In this document: one piece after another, positions 17,343 to 24,882 of the stretch
Layout: the number at the start of each line of letters is the position of its first letter
Position numbering within the stretch: position 1 is the stretch's first letter
Source: CADEFX01 sp963806735
GTDB taxonomy: Bacteria > Pseudomonadota > Alphaproteobacteria > Rhizobiales > Hyphomicrobiaceae
DNA: 64,000 bases
Reading direction: 5' to 3'
Assembly (NCBI GenBank): GCA_963806735.1
Contig: CAWEBE010000025.1
Coordinates: forward strand, 1-64,000
The notes under the pieces: generated by a model
Told to the model about the DNA's origin: nothing
Database searches by the model: none
What the model saw: the letters and a program-made list of their open reading frames with translations, nothing else
Position numbers and translations under genes: made by a program

Positions 17343-18353
17343 ATGACGGAAATGAACCTCACGCGCCGTCAGGCGCTGCTGGGTGCCGCTGCGGCGGCTG
17401 GAGCCAGCACACTCACCGGACTTGATCTGCAACCGGCTGCGGCCAAGGCGCCGCTCAGCAAGGAGCAGGCACCCTATTTCTATCGCTTCGACCACGGCAG
17501 CATGCAGGCGACCGTGATATCCGACGGTCCCATTCCGCTCGGCGATCCGTCGGGCGCGTTTCTGGGCGCCAGCAAGGAAGAGATCAGCAAGCTCCTGACC
17601 GACAACTTCCTGTCGCCGACCAACGCCGTACTCGAGCAGAACATCCTCGTGATGAACACCGGCGACAAGCTGCTGCTCGTGGATACGGGCATGGGCTCAT
17701 CGACGATGTTCGGTCCCACCACGGGCAAGATGCTGGCCAGTCTCAAGGCAGCCGGCATCGACCCCAAGGACATCGACGGCGTGCTCGCCACGCATGCCCA
17801 TTGCGACCACGTCTGGGGCATCATGGGCGACGACGGCAAGCCGAACTTCCCGAACGCCCAGGTCTACATCTCGCAAGCCGACTTCGAGTTCTGGACGGAC
17901 GAGAAGAAGCTATCGATGAAAGACCCAGCCTACATGCAGCCGTTCGTCGAGGGCGCACGCAAGAATCTGCTGCCGGTGCGCGACCGCACTGTGTTCATTA
18001 AGGACGGCCAGGAGTTCCTGCCTGGCATCCAGGCGATCGCCACACCGGGCCACACCGTCGGCCACATGATCTTCATGATCACTTCCGACGGCAAGTCGCT
18101 GGCCGCGATCGGCGACCTGACCCACCACCAGATCCTGCTGGTTGAAAAGCCTCGCTTCGAGTTCGCCTACGACACCGATCCCAAGCAGTCGGCCAATTCG
18201 CGCGTGCGCACCCTGGACATGCTGGCGTCGCAGAAGATCCCGCTCATCGCCTATCACTTCCCATGGCCGGGCCATGGCCATGTCGCCAAGCAGGGAGACG
18301 GCTTCCGCTACTTCCCCGCCTCCATGCAGATGGTCCTCGACATGAAGACCTGA
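17343..18353 (+). CDS. Tat-exported MBL-fold hydrolase
   Basis: A 336-residue protein. The N-terminus NLTRRQALLGAAAAAGAS is a twin-arginine (Tat) signal followed by an alanine-rich hydrophobic segment, so the protein is probably exported folded and metal-loaded. The MBL domain has THAHCDHVWG (HxHxDH with the usual hydrophobic spacing), a later metal His in TPGHTVGH, and IGDLTHH. It is related to the AHL lactonase/quinoprotein relay MBL branches. The substrate is unknown. The start at 17343 is chosen from GGAGGT at the right spacing. It has no partners in an operon. Confidence 0.87.
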   Translation: MTEMNLTRRQALLGAAAAAGASTLTGLDLQPAAAKAPLSKEQAPYFYRFDHGSMQATVISDGPIPLGDPSGAFLGASKEEISKLLTDNFLSPTNAVLEQNILVMNTGDKLLLVDTGMGSSTMFGPTTGKMLASLKAAGIDPKDIDGVLATHAHCDHVWGIMGDDGKPNFPNAQVYISQADFEFWTDEKKLSMKDPAYMQPFVEGARKNLLPVRDRTVFIKDGQEFLPGIQAIATPGHTVGHMIFMITSDGKSLAAIGDLTHHQILLVEKPRFEFAYDTDPKQSANSRVRTLDMLASQKIPLIAYHFPWPGHGHVAKQGDGFRYFPASMQMVLDMKT

Positions 18354-18397
18354 GCAGTCCGCGCAAGCCACGCAATCGGATGGGGAGAGAGGGCAAG

Positions 18398-18445
18398 CGC
18401 AAACGCCTGTGTCTCCCTCCCCTCCCCAAAAAGGGGGAGGGTGAT
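18398..18445. repeat. Short GC-rich inverted repeat (REP-like)
   Basis: CTCCCTCCCCTCCCC and GGGGGAGGGTGA-type arms surround a short AAAA loop in the gap after the MBL gene. Similar CTCCC/GGGAG palindromes recur at 54,945-55,075 and 60,795-60,960. It could also act as a terminator for the MBL gene, but no T run follows. Confidence 0.4.
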
Positions 18446-18635
18446 CGAAGCCGACTGTGCCTGAATTTGCCGCACCGCATATTGTTGAAAACTTTACCAT
18501 CTCGTGGTTGAGTACAAAGCATGAGCGACAGCCTTCGCACATCGATCGTCATTCGAATTAGCGCCCCGGCAGCCTGAAGGGCTCCGGATTATTCCTGCTA
18601 TTTCGCGATCGACTGTTGCCGAGGATATCCAGTTC

Positions 18636-18944
18636 ATGTCTGCTCACACTCCCTCCACACCAGCTGCTTGTGATGCGCTCGGCGCATCGTCTGTAAACGC
18701 CCGATACTTGGTGGTCGGACCGTCCGATCCGGGTTTCCTGTCGCGTCTCGTGGAGCCCGTCGCCAAGCTCGGCGAGGTGCCGACGCGCGTGCATGCCTCG
18801 CGCGAAGCGGGCGATGGCTCGCAACTCTCCGTCGACTTGCGTCTCGGCGGTGTCAGCCCGCGGACCGCGGAGCTGGTCGAGAATGCACTGCGCCGGATCG
18901 TCGGCGTGCATCAGGTCATCGCGGTGGTCGAGCGTTCGGTCTGA
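18636..18944 (+). CDS. Small ACT-like regulatory protein, unknown role
   Basis: A 102-residue soluble protein. After a disordered N-terminus, residues about 22-100 alternate beta strands and helices in an ACT/ferredoxin-like order: ARYLVVGPSDPGFLSRLVEP, a central strand, then TAELVENALRRIVGVHQVIAVV. ACT-type modules bind small ligands or form dimers. The ATG is preceded by a GAGG ribosome site. No catalytic motif or partner is visible. The zinc metallopeptidase gene follows 84 bases later on the same strand. Confidence 0.65.
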   Translation: MSAHTPSTPAACDALGASSVNARYLVVGPSDPGFLSRLVEPVAKLGEVPTRVHASREAGDGSQLSVDLRLGGVSPRTAELVENALRRIVGVHQVIAVVERSV

Positions 18945-19028
18945 CGAGAAGCGCTGCTCTCCCTGGCCAGACCGCCGCGAAGCTCTTATCTCGTTCTGCA
19001 GGGTGACAATGGCGGCGGACATTCGCGA

Positions 19029-19433
19029 ATGGACTGGCATGGGGTCAAAGCGCCGAGCCTGGCGGAGTTCGAACGGCTTGCGGCAGCGGCTTGGGAGCGC
19101 CTGCCGCAGGAATTCCGCGGCATGTGCCAGGGCGTCGTTATCCGCATCGAGGATTTCGCGCCCGATGAGATTCTGAAGGACCTCGATATAGAGAGCCCGT
19201 TCGATCTCATGGGGCTGTATCAGGGCGTGAGCCTGGATCGCAAAAGTGTCTTGGACCCCTCCGCACAACCCGACATGGTGTTCCTTTACCGTGGGGCGAT
19301 CCTCGATTTCTGGGCGGAGGGCGACGAGACACTGGGCGCACTCGTCACGCACGTGCTGGTGCACGAGATCGGACATCATTTCGGGTTGTCGGATGCCGAT
19401 ATGGAAGCCATAGAGGCCGAGGCCGGTGGTTAA
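19029..19433 (+). CDS. Minimal zinc metallopeptidase (MMP-like zincin family)
   Basis: A 134-residue protein with the zincin motif HEIGHHFGLSD near its C-terminus (HVLVHEIGHHFG), where two histidines bind zinc and the glutamate is catalytic. A third ligand is likely in DADMEAIE. The length and the start pattern (SLAEFERLAAAAWERLPQEF) match the metallopeptidase family once described as acidic or possible zinc peptidases (PF06262). Members are cytoplasmic and of unknown substrate. ATG 19029 is the first usable start. Confidence 0.85.
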   Translation: MDWHGVKAPSLAEFERLAAAAWERLPQEFRGMCQGVVIRIEDFAPDEILKDLDIESPFDLMGLYQGVSLDRKSVLDPSAQPDMVFLYRGAILDFWAEGDETLGALVTHVLVHEIGHHFGLSDADMEAIEAEAGG

Positions 19434-19505
19434 GGCGCGACCTCGTTGTGACCGCACTGCCTCTTCCCACGACTTTCGGTCACTGGCCTGAGTTGTTACA
19501 TTGCG

Positions 19506-20096
19506 GTGCGCGAGGCTTCGGGCGATGGTGATGAGCTGTCGGCCGGGGGGCGGACAGAGGGTTGCGGCTTGAGACGCGAGACGAAACGTAGGCCTGCGCT
19601 GGTCAAAGCGTCGGCCGTGATCATGACAATTCTGCTGCTGGGCTCGATTGCGGCAACTGCCGGGCCGACGCCGGAGGAGTATGCCGCGCACGTCGGCGGC
19701 GACGCCAAGATCCTGAAGTCAGGGGAGCTGAAGCTCGACGGGCACAGAATGACGTGCGGGCAGCGGCCCACAGTGCTCGACGGCCAGCTCGACGACTACG
19801 GCGCCGCCTATCCGGGCTTTCTCATCCTCAATCCGAAGCTCATCTCGAAGGTGGCGACGGTCGTGAAGCTCTGGATCTTCGCGCACGAGTGCGGACATCA
19901 GTTCCGCGGCCCCGACGAGGAGACGGCCGATTGCTTCGCCGTCCAGCGCGGGCGCCGGCAGGGCTGGCTCAATGCCGATGGCGTCGAGGAGATTTGCAGG
20001 TTCATCAGTCCGGCCAAGGGCGACAGCATGCACTTCTCGGGCTCGCATCGCTGCGAGTCGATGCGCAAGTGCTTCGCCGACCCGTCCATCCGTTAA
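19506..20096 (+). CDS. Exported zinc metallopeptidase-like protein
   Basis: Up to 196 residues, but the likely start is a TTG at 19569, which places a signal anchor (VIMTILLLGSIAATAG) near the N-terminus. The domain carries FAHECGHQFRG followed by DEETADCFAV, the arrangement of a gluzincin HExxH motif with a downstream acidic third ligand. Six cysteines in the mature part suggest disulfides in the periplasm. The family is uncharacterised. It lies directly after another small HExxH protein on the same strand. Confidence 0.75.
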   Translation: MREASGDGDELSAGGRTEGCGLRRETKRRPALVKASAVIMTILLLGSIAATAGPTPEEYAAHVGGDAKILKSGELKLDGHRMTCGQRPTVLDGQLDDYGAAYPGFLILNPKLISKVATVVKLWIFAHECGHQFRGPDEETADCFAVQRGRRQGWLNADGVEEICRFISPAKGDSMHFSGSHRCESMRKCFADPSIR

Positions 20097-20147
20097 TGTT
20101 GTCCGGGAAATACTGACCCAGAGTTATCCCCGCCTCGGCAACCCGCT

Positions 20148-20222
20148 CTAGTGTCCTGATCGTGAAATTCGTCTCATTGTGCGGCGGGTTCGGAACGAAT
20201 TTCGCGATCTGAAGGACACTAG
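20148..20222. repeat. Imperfect palindromic intergenic repeat, copy 1
   Basis: The left arm at 20148-20172 (CTAGTGTCCTGATCGTGAAA...) and the right arm at 20195-20222 are close reverse complements, and both outer ends read CTAGTGTCC / GGACACTAG. It can fold as a long hairpin. The CTAGTGT ends are shared with the neighbouring palindrome at 20236-20315, so both are probably copies of one mobile palindrome family. Confidence 0.65.
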
Positions 20223-20235
20223 CTAAACCAGTATT

Positions 20236-20315
20236 CTAGTGTGATTCAGAGCGAGAAGTCCGCTCGCCAACCCAGCCCCAGAGCGATGGTGCGGACTTCT
20301 CGATCATCACACTAG
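20236..20315. repeat. Imperfect palindromic intergenic repeat, copy 2
   Basis: The left arm 20236-20263 (CTAGTGTGATTCAGAGCGAG...) pairs with the right arm 20291-20315 (...CTCGATCATCACACTAG). The inner part differs from the first palindrome, but the CTAGTGT ends are the same. The two elements lie 13 bases apart. Confidence 0.65.
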
Positions 20316-20381
20316 CGTGCCTCGAGAGCGCGATCGCCTCATGTGAAACGATCCTGCTCCGGTTGCTGCCGAGAGCCGGCG

Positions 20382-20813
20382 ATGCGTCTCGTCGACTACA
20401 CCCTGAAAGTGCTGGGCCTGTCCGAAGCCATGCGCAGGTGGCACGGGCTGCTGTCGGCGCTCGACCAGTCGCAGCGCGACAAGATTGCCCGCTTCGCCGA
20501 GCAGATCGCGGCGACCCTCGCCAGGGCGGCCGAGGCCTTCGAGCGGCTCGAGAAGCATCCGAGCGAGACGACGGCTAGACGGGCGGCGATCCGCGAGCTC
20601 GGCCGGCTATCGGGCTATGTGGAGAACATCGTCGTCACGCTGAATGGCCACATCGACGGGCGCCGTCTCAACGGCATCAAGCGCCGACTGGAGGCGCTGA
20701 CCGCGGACAGCCTGATCGCCGAAAGCGTGCGCAACGCGGACACCCTGCGCATCAACCGCCTGGTGGCGGCGGAGGGCTATTTCCGCGCCTTGGCGGACGC
20801 GCTGAGAACGTGA
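20382..20813 (+). CDS. All-helical hypothetical protein
   Basis: A predicted cytoplasmic protein of 143 residues, almost entirely helical, with heptad-like stretches (DKIARFAEQIAATLARAAEA and RRLEALTADSLIAESVRNAD). The ATG at 20382 is chosen because the 13 residues added by an earlier ATG fall in repeat DNA. Codon use matches the genome. I do not recognise the family, and there is no operon partner. Confidence 0.55.
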   Translation: MRLVDYTLKVLGLSEAMRRWHGLLSALDQSQRDKIARFAEQIAATLARAAEAFERLEKHPSETTARRAAIRELGRLSGYVENIVVTLNGHIDGRRLNGIKRRLEALTADSLIAESVRNADTLRINRLVAAEGYFRALADALRT

Positions 20814-20888
20814 GGTCAGAGCCGGATCGCTTCGGATTGAGTCACGTTGCCCAAATTGAGACCTCGCGGCCGAAGCGTGAATTGGACT

Positions 20889-21800
20889 CTAGGCCGCCGC
20901 ACCGAGGCGCCCCGCCTCCCATCCGATCAGCGCCCGCTTGCGCGTCAGGCCCCAGTGATAGCCGCCGAGGTTGCCATCGCCGCGCAGCACGCGATGGCAC
21001 GGCACGACAAAGGAGATCGGGTTGCGGCCGACCGCTGATCCCACGGCGCGCGAGGCCGTCGGCTGGCCGAGATGACGGGCGATGTCGCTGTAGCTGACGG
21101 CCCGGCCCATGGGAATCTTCAGCAGCGCTTCCCATACGCGCACCTCGAAATCCGTGCCGATCAGCACCAGGCGCACGGGCTGCTCCGACCGCGAGTGTCC
21201 CGCGCCGAAAATGTTGCGGGCATGGCTCTCCGTGCGCTTTGGCGATTCCGCGAAACGTGCCTTCGGCCATCGCGATGTCATGTCGGCCAGCGCCTCGGCG
21301 CGGGTTTGCCCCTTGTCCTCGTTGATGAAGGCGAGGCCGGCCACGCCGCGTTCCGTCGCCAGCAACAGCGCCTCGCCGAAGGGCGTTGCGTGGAACCCGT
21401 AGGCGATCTCGAGACCTTCGCCGCGGCGCTTGTAGTCGCCCGGCGTCATGGCCTCGTGCGTGACGAACAGGTCGTGCAGGCGGCTGCCGCCCGAGAGGCC
21501 CACCTCGTGCGCAGTATCCAGGACGCTGGCAGAGGTGCTGAGCAGTCCACGCGCATGGTCGACGGTGATCGCCTGCACGAACTCCTTGGGGCTCAGGCCG
21601 CACCAGCGCTTGAACAGCTTCTGGCAGTGGGCGGGGCTCAGGCCCAGATGGTCGGCGAGCCGCTCGAGGCTCGGCTGCTCCTCCCATGCGTTCGAAAGAA
21701 AGGCGATGGCCCGGCGGATCTGATCGTAGTCGCGCGAGCCGGCCGCTGGACGGGGGCGCGGAGAGGACGCGATGGCTTCCTGAAGCATGGGTGATCTCAT
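20889..21800 (-). CDS. Ada-like AraC/O6-alkylguanine-DNA alkyltransferase fusion without the Zn domain
   Basis: A protein of about 303 residues joining two domains. Residues about 15-120 form an AraC-type helix-turn-helix (LERLADHLGLSPAHCQKLFK). The C-terminal half is an alkyltransferase with the active-site PCHRVLRGDGNLGGY, whose Cys accepts the methyl group from O6-methylguanine, and the NPISFV approach. The N-terminal Cys4 zinc domain of E. coli Ada, which senses methyl phosphotriesters, is absent, so autoregulation by that route is not expected. ATG 21800 and 21788 are both possible starts. Confidence 0.88.
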   Translation of the reverse strand: MRSPMLQEAIASSPRPRPAAGSRDYDQIRRAIAFLSNAWEEQPSLERLADHLGLSPAHCQKLFKRWCGLSPKEFVQAITVDHARGLLSTSASVLDTAHEVGLSGGSRLHDLFVTHEAMTPGDYKRRGEGLEIAYGFHATPFGEALLLATERGVAGLAFINEDKGQTRAEALADMTSRWPKARFAESPKRTESHARNIFGAGHSRSEQPVRLVLIGTDFEVRVWEALLKIPMGRAVSYSDIARHLGQPTASRAVGSAVGRNPISFVVPCHRVLRGDGNLGGYHWGLTRKRALIGWEAGRLGAAA

Positions 21801-21949
21801 GTGTGCTCTGTTGCCTCGTGACGGACACATAAGAAGCTCGACCGGCCCTGGCGACCCAATTCTTGCCGTCATCCGCAAGATACAACGCCTCGAAAGATTA
21901 CTGCTGGCGACATCCGGCCACGGATCGGACTGCAGTGACCGATCCTGCT

Positions 21950-22249
21950 CTAGCGCTTCAGCTCGATCTCGACGAAGGCGAACTCGAAATCGTTGGCGTT
22001 GATGACGTTGTGATGCACCCCCGCCTGGCGGAAATAGGAGCCGCCCTGCTTCAGCTCGGCGATGCTCTCCTGCCCGTCCGGCGCCACGATTTTCAACCGG
22101 CCTGTCATGCAGGGCACGATCACGTAGTCCATCTCATGAATGTGCTCTCCGGTCTCCGCGCCTGGTGAAAAGCGCCATTCGGTGACACGGACACGATCAT
22201 TGTCGGCCTGCACGTTTGGGGTCGCCTGGGGCAACTTCGCCTGTTGCAT
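21950..22249 (-). CDS. Cupin-domain protein
   Basis: A 99-residue single-domain cupin. The metal site is visible in GEHIHEMDYVIVP (motif 1: two His and a Glu) and GVHHNVIN (motif 2 His). The fold is a small beta barrel. The function cannot be assigned; such proteins often bind metals or small acids. The start at ATG 22249 follows GGAGAGG at good spacing. It lies downstream of bamD in the same direction but 100 bases away, so it may be transcribed alone. Confidence 0.85.
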   Translation of the reverse strand: MQQAKLPQATPNVQADNDRVRVTEWRFSPGAETGEHIHEMDYVIVPCMTGRLKIVAPDGQESIAELKQGGSYFRQAGVHHNVINANDFEFAFVEIELKR

Positions 22250-22349
22250 GGGATACCTCTCCACCTGACCTGCGGCGGAGGCTTACCACATCGGCGCGGC
22301 TTCTCAGAAATTGCGAGGCGGCTCTACTTCAATCGGAAAGAACCAGGTC

Positions 22350-23339
22350 TCAATTAAACAGGCTGCCAAGACCCCAGGGCTTGTTGGTACGCGTCGTGCT
22401 GGCGGTCGGGATGTCCTGGGCCGGCACTTTGCTCGGAGGAGCTTTGTCGGCCGGCGCGACAGGATCGGGCAGCGGCTCGGGCTTGCCCTTCGGTCCGCGC
22501 TTGATCTCGCTCTTCCACTGCTGGCCGACCCAGCTCTTGGAATTCATCTCCGGCTTCAGGCCGACTTTCTGCAGCAGCGCGTAGGAGTCATTGTACCAGC
22601 GCGACTGCGGGAAGTTGTGCCCCAGCACGGCGGCGGCCGACTGCGCCTCGTTCTGGATGCCGAGCGACATGTAGGACTCAGTGAGACGCATCAGCGCCTC
22701 CTCGACGTGGGCCGTCGTCTGGTATTCAGCGACCACGGTCTTGAAACGGTTGATGGCGGCGACCTGATTGCCCTTCTTGAGATAGTACCGGCCCACCGTC
22801 ATCTCGCTGGCGGCCAGCGCGTCCTCGCACAGCAGGATGCGATTCTCCGCCTGCTTGGCGTATGGGCTGTCGGGATACCGGGTGGTGAGCACCTTCAACT
22901 CGGTCAGCGCCTTGCGTGTGGCGGACTGATCGCGCGTCGGGTCCTTCATCTCGTCGAAGTGCGACGACGCAATGATGTGATGAGCGAGCGCCGCGTCCTT
23001 GGTGCCCGGATGCATGGTGGTGTAGCGCTTTGCCGCCTCGATGGCCTCCGGATAGCGTCCCGACTTGTAGTAGGCGTAGCCCGCCATGACCATGGCGCGC
23101 CGCGCTTCCGGCGCATATGGGTGATCGCGATCGAGATCCTCGAACTTTTTGGCGGAGTCCTCGTAGCGGCCCTTCTGCAGCAGGGCGTCGGCCTCGGCGT
23201 ACATCTTGCCGGGCGGGTCCGGGTTGAGCAGCTTGGCGTCGGGCTTGGACGAGCAGCCGGCAAACACGGCGGCGCCAATGACGATCGCTACGGTGGCGAC
23301 CGCACGCAAACGCGAAGATGTCAGCCAACGAAGAGCCAT
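22350..23339 (-). CDS. bamD: Outer membrane assembly lipoprotein BamD
   Basis: A 329-residue lipoprotein. The signal peptide ends in the lipobox VFAGC, so Cys29 would be acylated. Tetratricopeptide-like repeats follow (MYAEADALLQKGRYEDSAKKFEDLDRDHP... begins the first). BamD is part of the BAM complex that inserts beta-barrel proteins into the outer membrane. Length is greater than E. coli BamD (245) because of a proline-rich C-terminal tail, common in alphaproteobacteria. It is the last gene of the cluster, downstream of lpxC by about 260 bases, probably with its own promoter. Confidence 0.92.
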   Translation of the reverse strand: MALRWLTSSRLRAVATVAIVIGAAVFAGCSSKPDAKLLNPDPPGKMYAEADALLQKGRYEDSAKKFEDLDRDHPYAPEARRAMVMAGYAYYKSGRYPEAIEAAKRYTTMHPGTKDAALAHHIIASSHFDEMKDPTRDQSATRKALTELKVLTTRYPDSPYAKQAENRILLCEDALAASEMTVGRYYLKKGNQVAAINRFKTVVAEYQTTAHVEEALMRLTESYMSLGIQNEAQSAAAVLGHNFPQSRWYNDSYALLQKVGLKPEMNSKSWVGQQWKSEIKRGPKGKPEPLPDPVAPADKAPPSKVPAQDIPTASTTRTNKPWGLGSLFN

Positions 23340-23598
23340 TCGCCTGTCCCCAACTCGCAGCCGGCTTCTGACGACCGGTCTGCTGTCAACTGTCTCGCCG
23401 CCGGCGCCCAGCCCTGCGGGCGAAGACTCGAAAACCCCATTTCAATCGTCTAGCACGGGGTCTCGCGTACAACAAACGTCGCGTGCAGAGCGTCCCACCT
23501 CCGTCCCAGAGTGAGGATCGCATTACCAAGAGCCGAAAATGTGGCGCGAACAGCGTGTTGCGCCGTGCAGCGGCTCAATGCGACAAGGAAACTGGCGA

Positions 23599-24552
23599 TC
23601 AAGTTCTGTCGGCAGCGAACGCGGCCGACGCCATGCCGATGGACATATCCATCGGCACGCTGTCGCGCACGCGGGGTGCATGCACAAAGGTCCAAGCTTC
23701 ACTGTCGGCAAACAGCGCTTGCAGGACGCGCGCGTTCAGCTTGTGGCCGCCACGCGAGGACCGGTATGCCCCGAGAAGGGGGGCGCCGGCGAGAGCCAGG
23801 TCGCCAACCGCGTCCAGCATCTTGTGCCGCACGAACTCCTGAGGATAGCGCAGCCCCTCCGGGTTCATGATGCGGTCTTCGCCGATGGCAATGGTGTTAT
23901 CGAGCGAGGCGCCGAGCGCCAGCCCGGACTTCCAGAGGTTCTCCACGTCGCGCATGAAACCGAAGGTGCGGGCGCGCGACAGCTCGTTGCGATAGGCGCC
24001 GGGGCTTAAGTCCAGACGCATGCGTTGGCGGCCGATCACGGCACTCTCGAAATCGATCTCGACATCGAGCTGGAAGCCGGAGTGCGGCGCAAGCTCGCCC
24101 CAGGAGCTACCTTCCTCGACGCGTACCGGCTTGACAACCTTGATGAATTTGCGCGGAGCAGGCAGCTCACGGATACCGGCATCGTCGATCGCGGCCACGA
24201 AGGCAGCGGCGCTGCCGTCCATGATCGGCACTTCCTTGCTGTCGATCTCGATATAACAATTGTCGACACAGAGGCCACGGGCGGCGGAGAGAAGATGCTC
24301 GACGGTACCGACGGTGACGCCCTTGTCGTCACCTATCACCGTGCAGAGTGTGAGATTCTTGATGGCGCGTACGTCAGCCCCGATTTCGGAGATGATTTTT
24401 CCGCGTTTGGAAACCAGGAAGCGGAGCCCGGTTTCTGCGGGTGCCGGATGCAGCACCACGGAAGCCGGTGCGCCGCTATGTACCCCCGTCCCCGTAACCT
24501 CGATTTCGCGCGTAATCGTCGTCTGGCGAGCGCCGATGAATCGCTTCGACAT
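23599..24552 (-). CDS. lpxC: UDP-3-O-acyl-N-acetylglucosamine deacetylase
   Basis: LpxC performs the committed step of lipid A synthesis, removing the acetyl group from UDP-3-O-acyl-GlcNAc with a catalytic zinc. The 317-residue sequence has the expected ligands: His86 in VEHLLSA, His243 and Asp247 in RHKMLDAVGD, and the general acid His270 in SRGGHKLN. GVHSG near the N-terminus and MDGSAAAFV also match. Its position after ftsZ in the dcw cluster is conserved in proteobacteria. A 330-base gap upstream likely holds its promoter. Confidence 0.96.
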   Translation of the reverse strand: MSKRFIGARQTTITREIEVTGTGVHSGAPASVVLHPAPAETGLRFLVSKRGKIISEIGADVRAIKNLTLCTVIGDDKGVTVGTVEHLLSAARGLCVDNCYIEIDSKEVPIMDGSAAAFVAAIDDAGIRELPAPRKFIKVVKPVRVEEGSSWGELAPHSGFQLDVEIDFESAVIGRQRMRLDLSPGAYRNELSRARTFGFMRDVENLWKSGLALGASLDNTIAIGEDRIMNPEGLRYPQEFVRHKMLDAVGDLALAGAPLLGAYRSSRGGHKLNARVLQALFADSEAWTFVHAPRVRDSVPMDMSIGMASAAFAADRT

Positions 24553-24882
24553 TGTAGCGCCGTCCCTCGATCCCCTAGTCGACTCAGGCTGGACTATCCC
24601 CAGACCTGCCTGAGCCCCCCAAAGCTCGCCTCGATTACTCTCGCCGTGTCCGGGCCAACTTGCTTGTTACGGGCCCTGTATGGAGCGAATCGAAACAGCT
24701 CTTAACCAGAACGATAACGTGGCTCTCACGGCCGCGACAAATCACGGTTTCTTACACTGTGTTACGCGACGGCTACACTCGATCGTGACGGCCTGATGAC
24801 TTGAAATCATTCCAAAATATTTGACGCCGAGATCTGATTCGCGGCGCCGCAAGTCTAGCAGATTTCGTGACACAATCACCGC
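24553..24882. promoter_or_regulatory. Gap upstream of lpxC, probable promoter
   Basis: About 330 bases between ftsZ and lpxC with no gene. The minus-strand sequence is the only room for an lpxC promoter. I can see no clear operator, hairpin terminator for ftsZ, or repeat, so the call is by position only. Confidence 0.35.
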
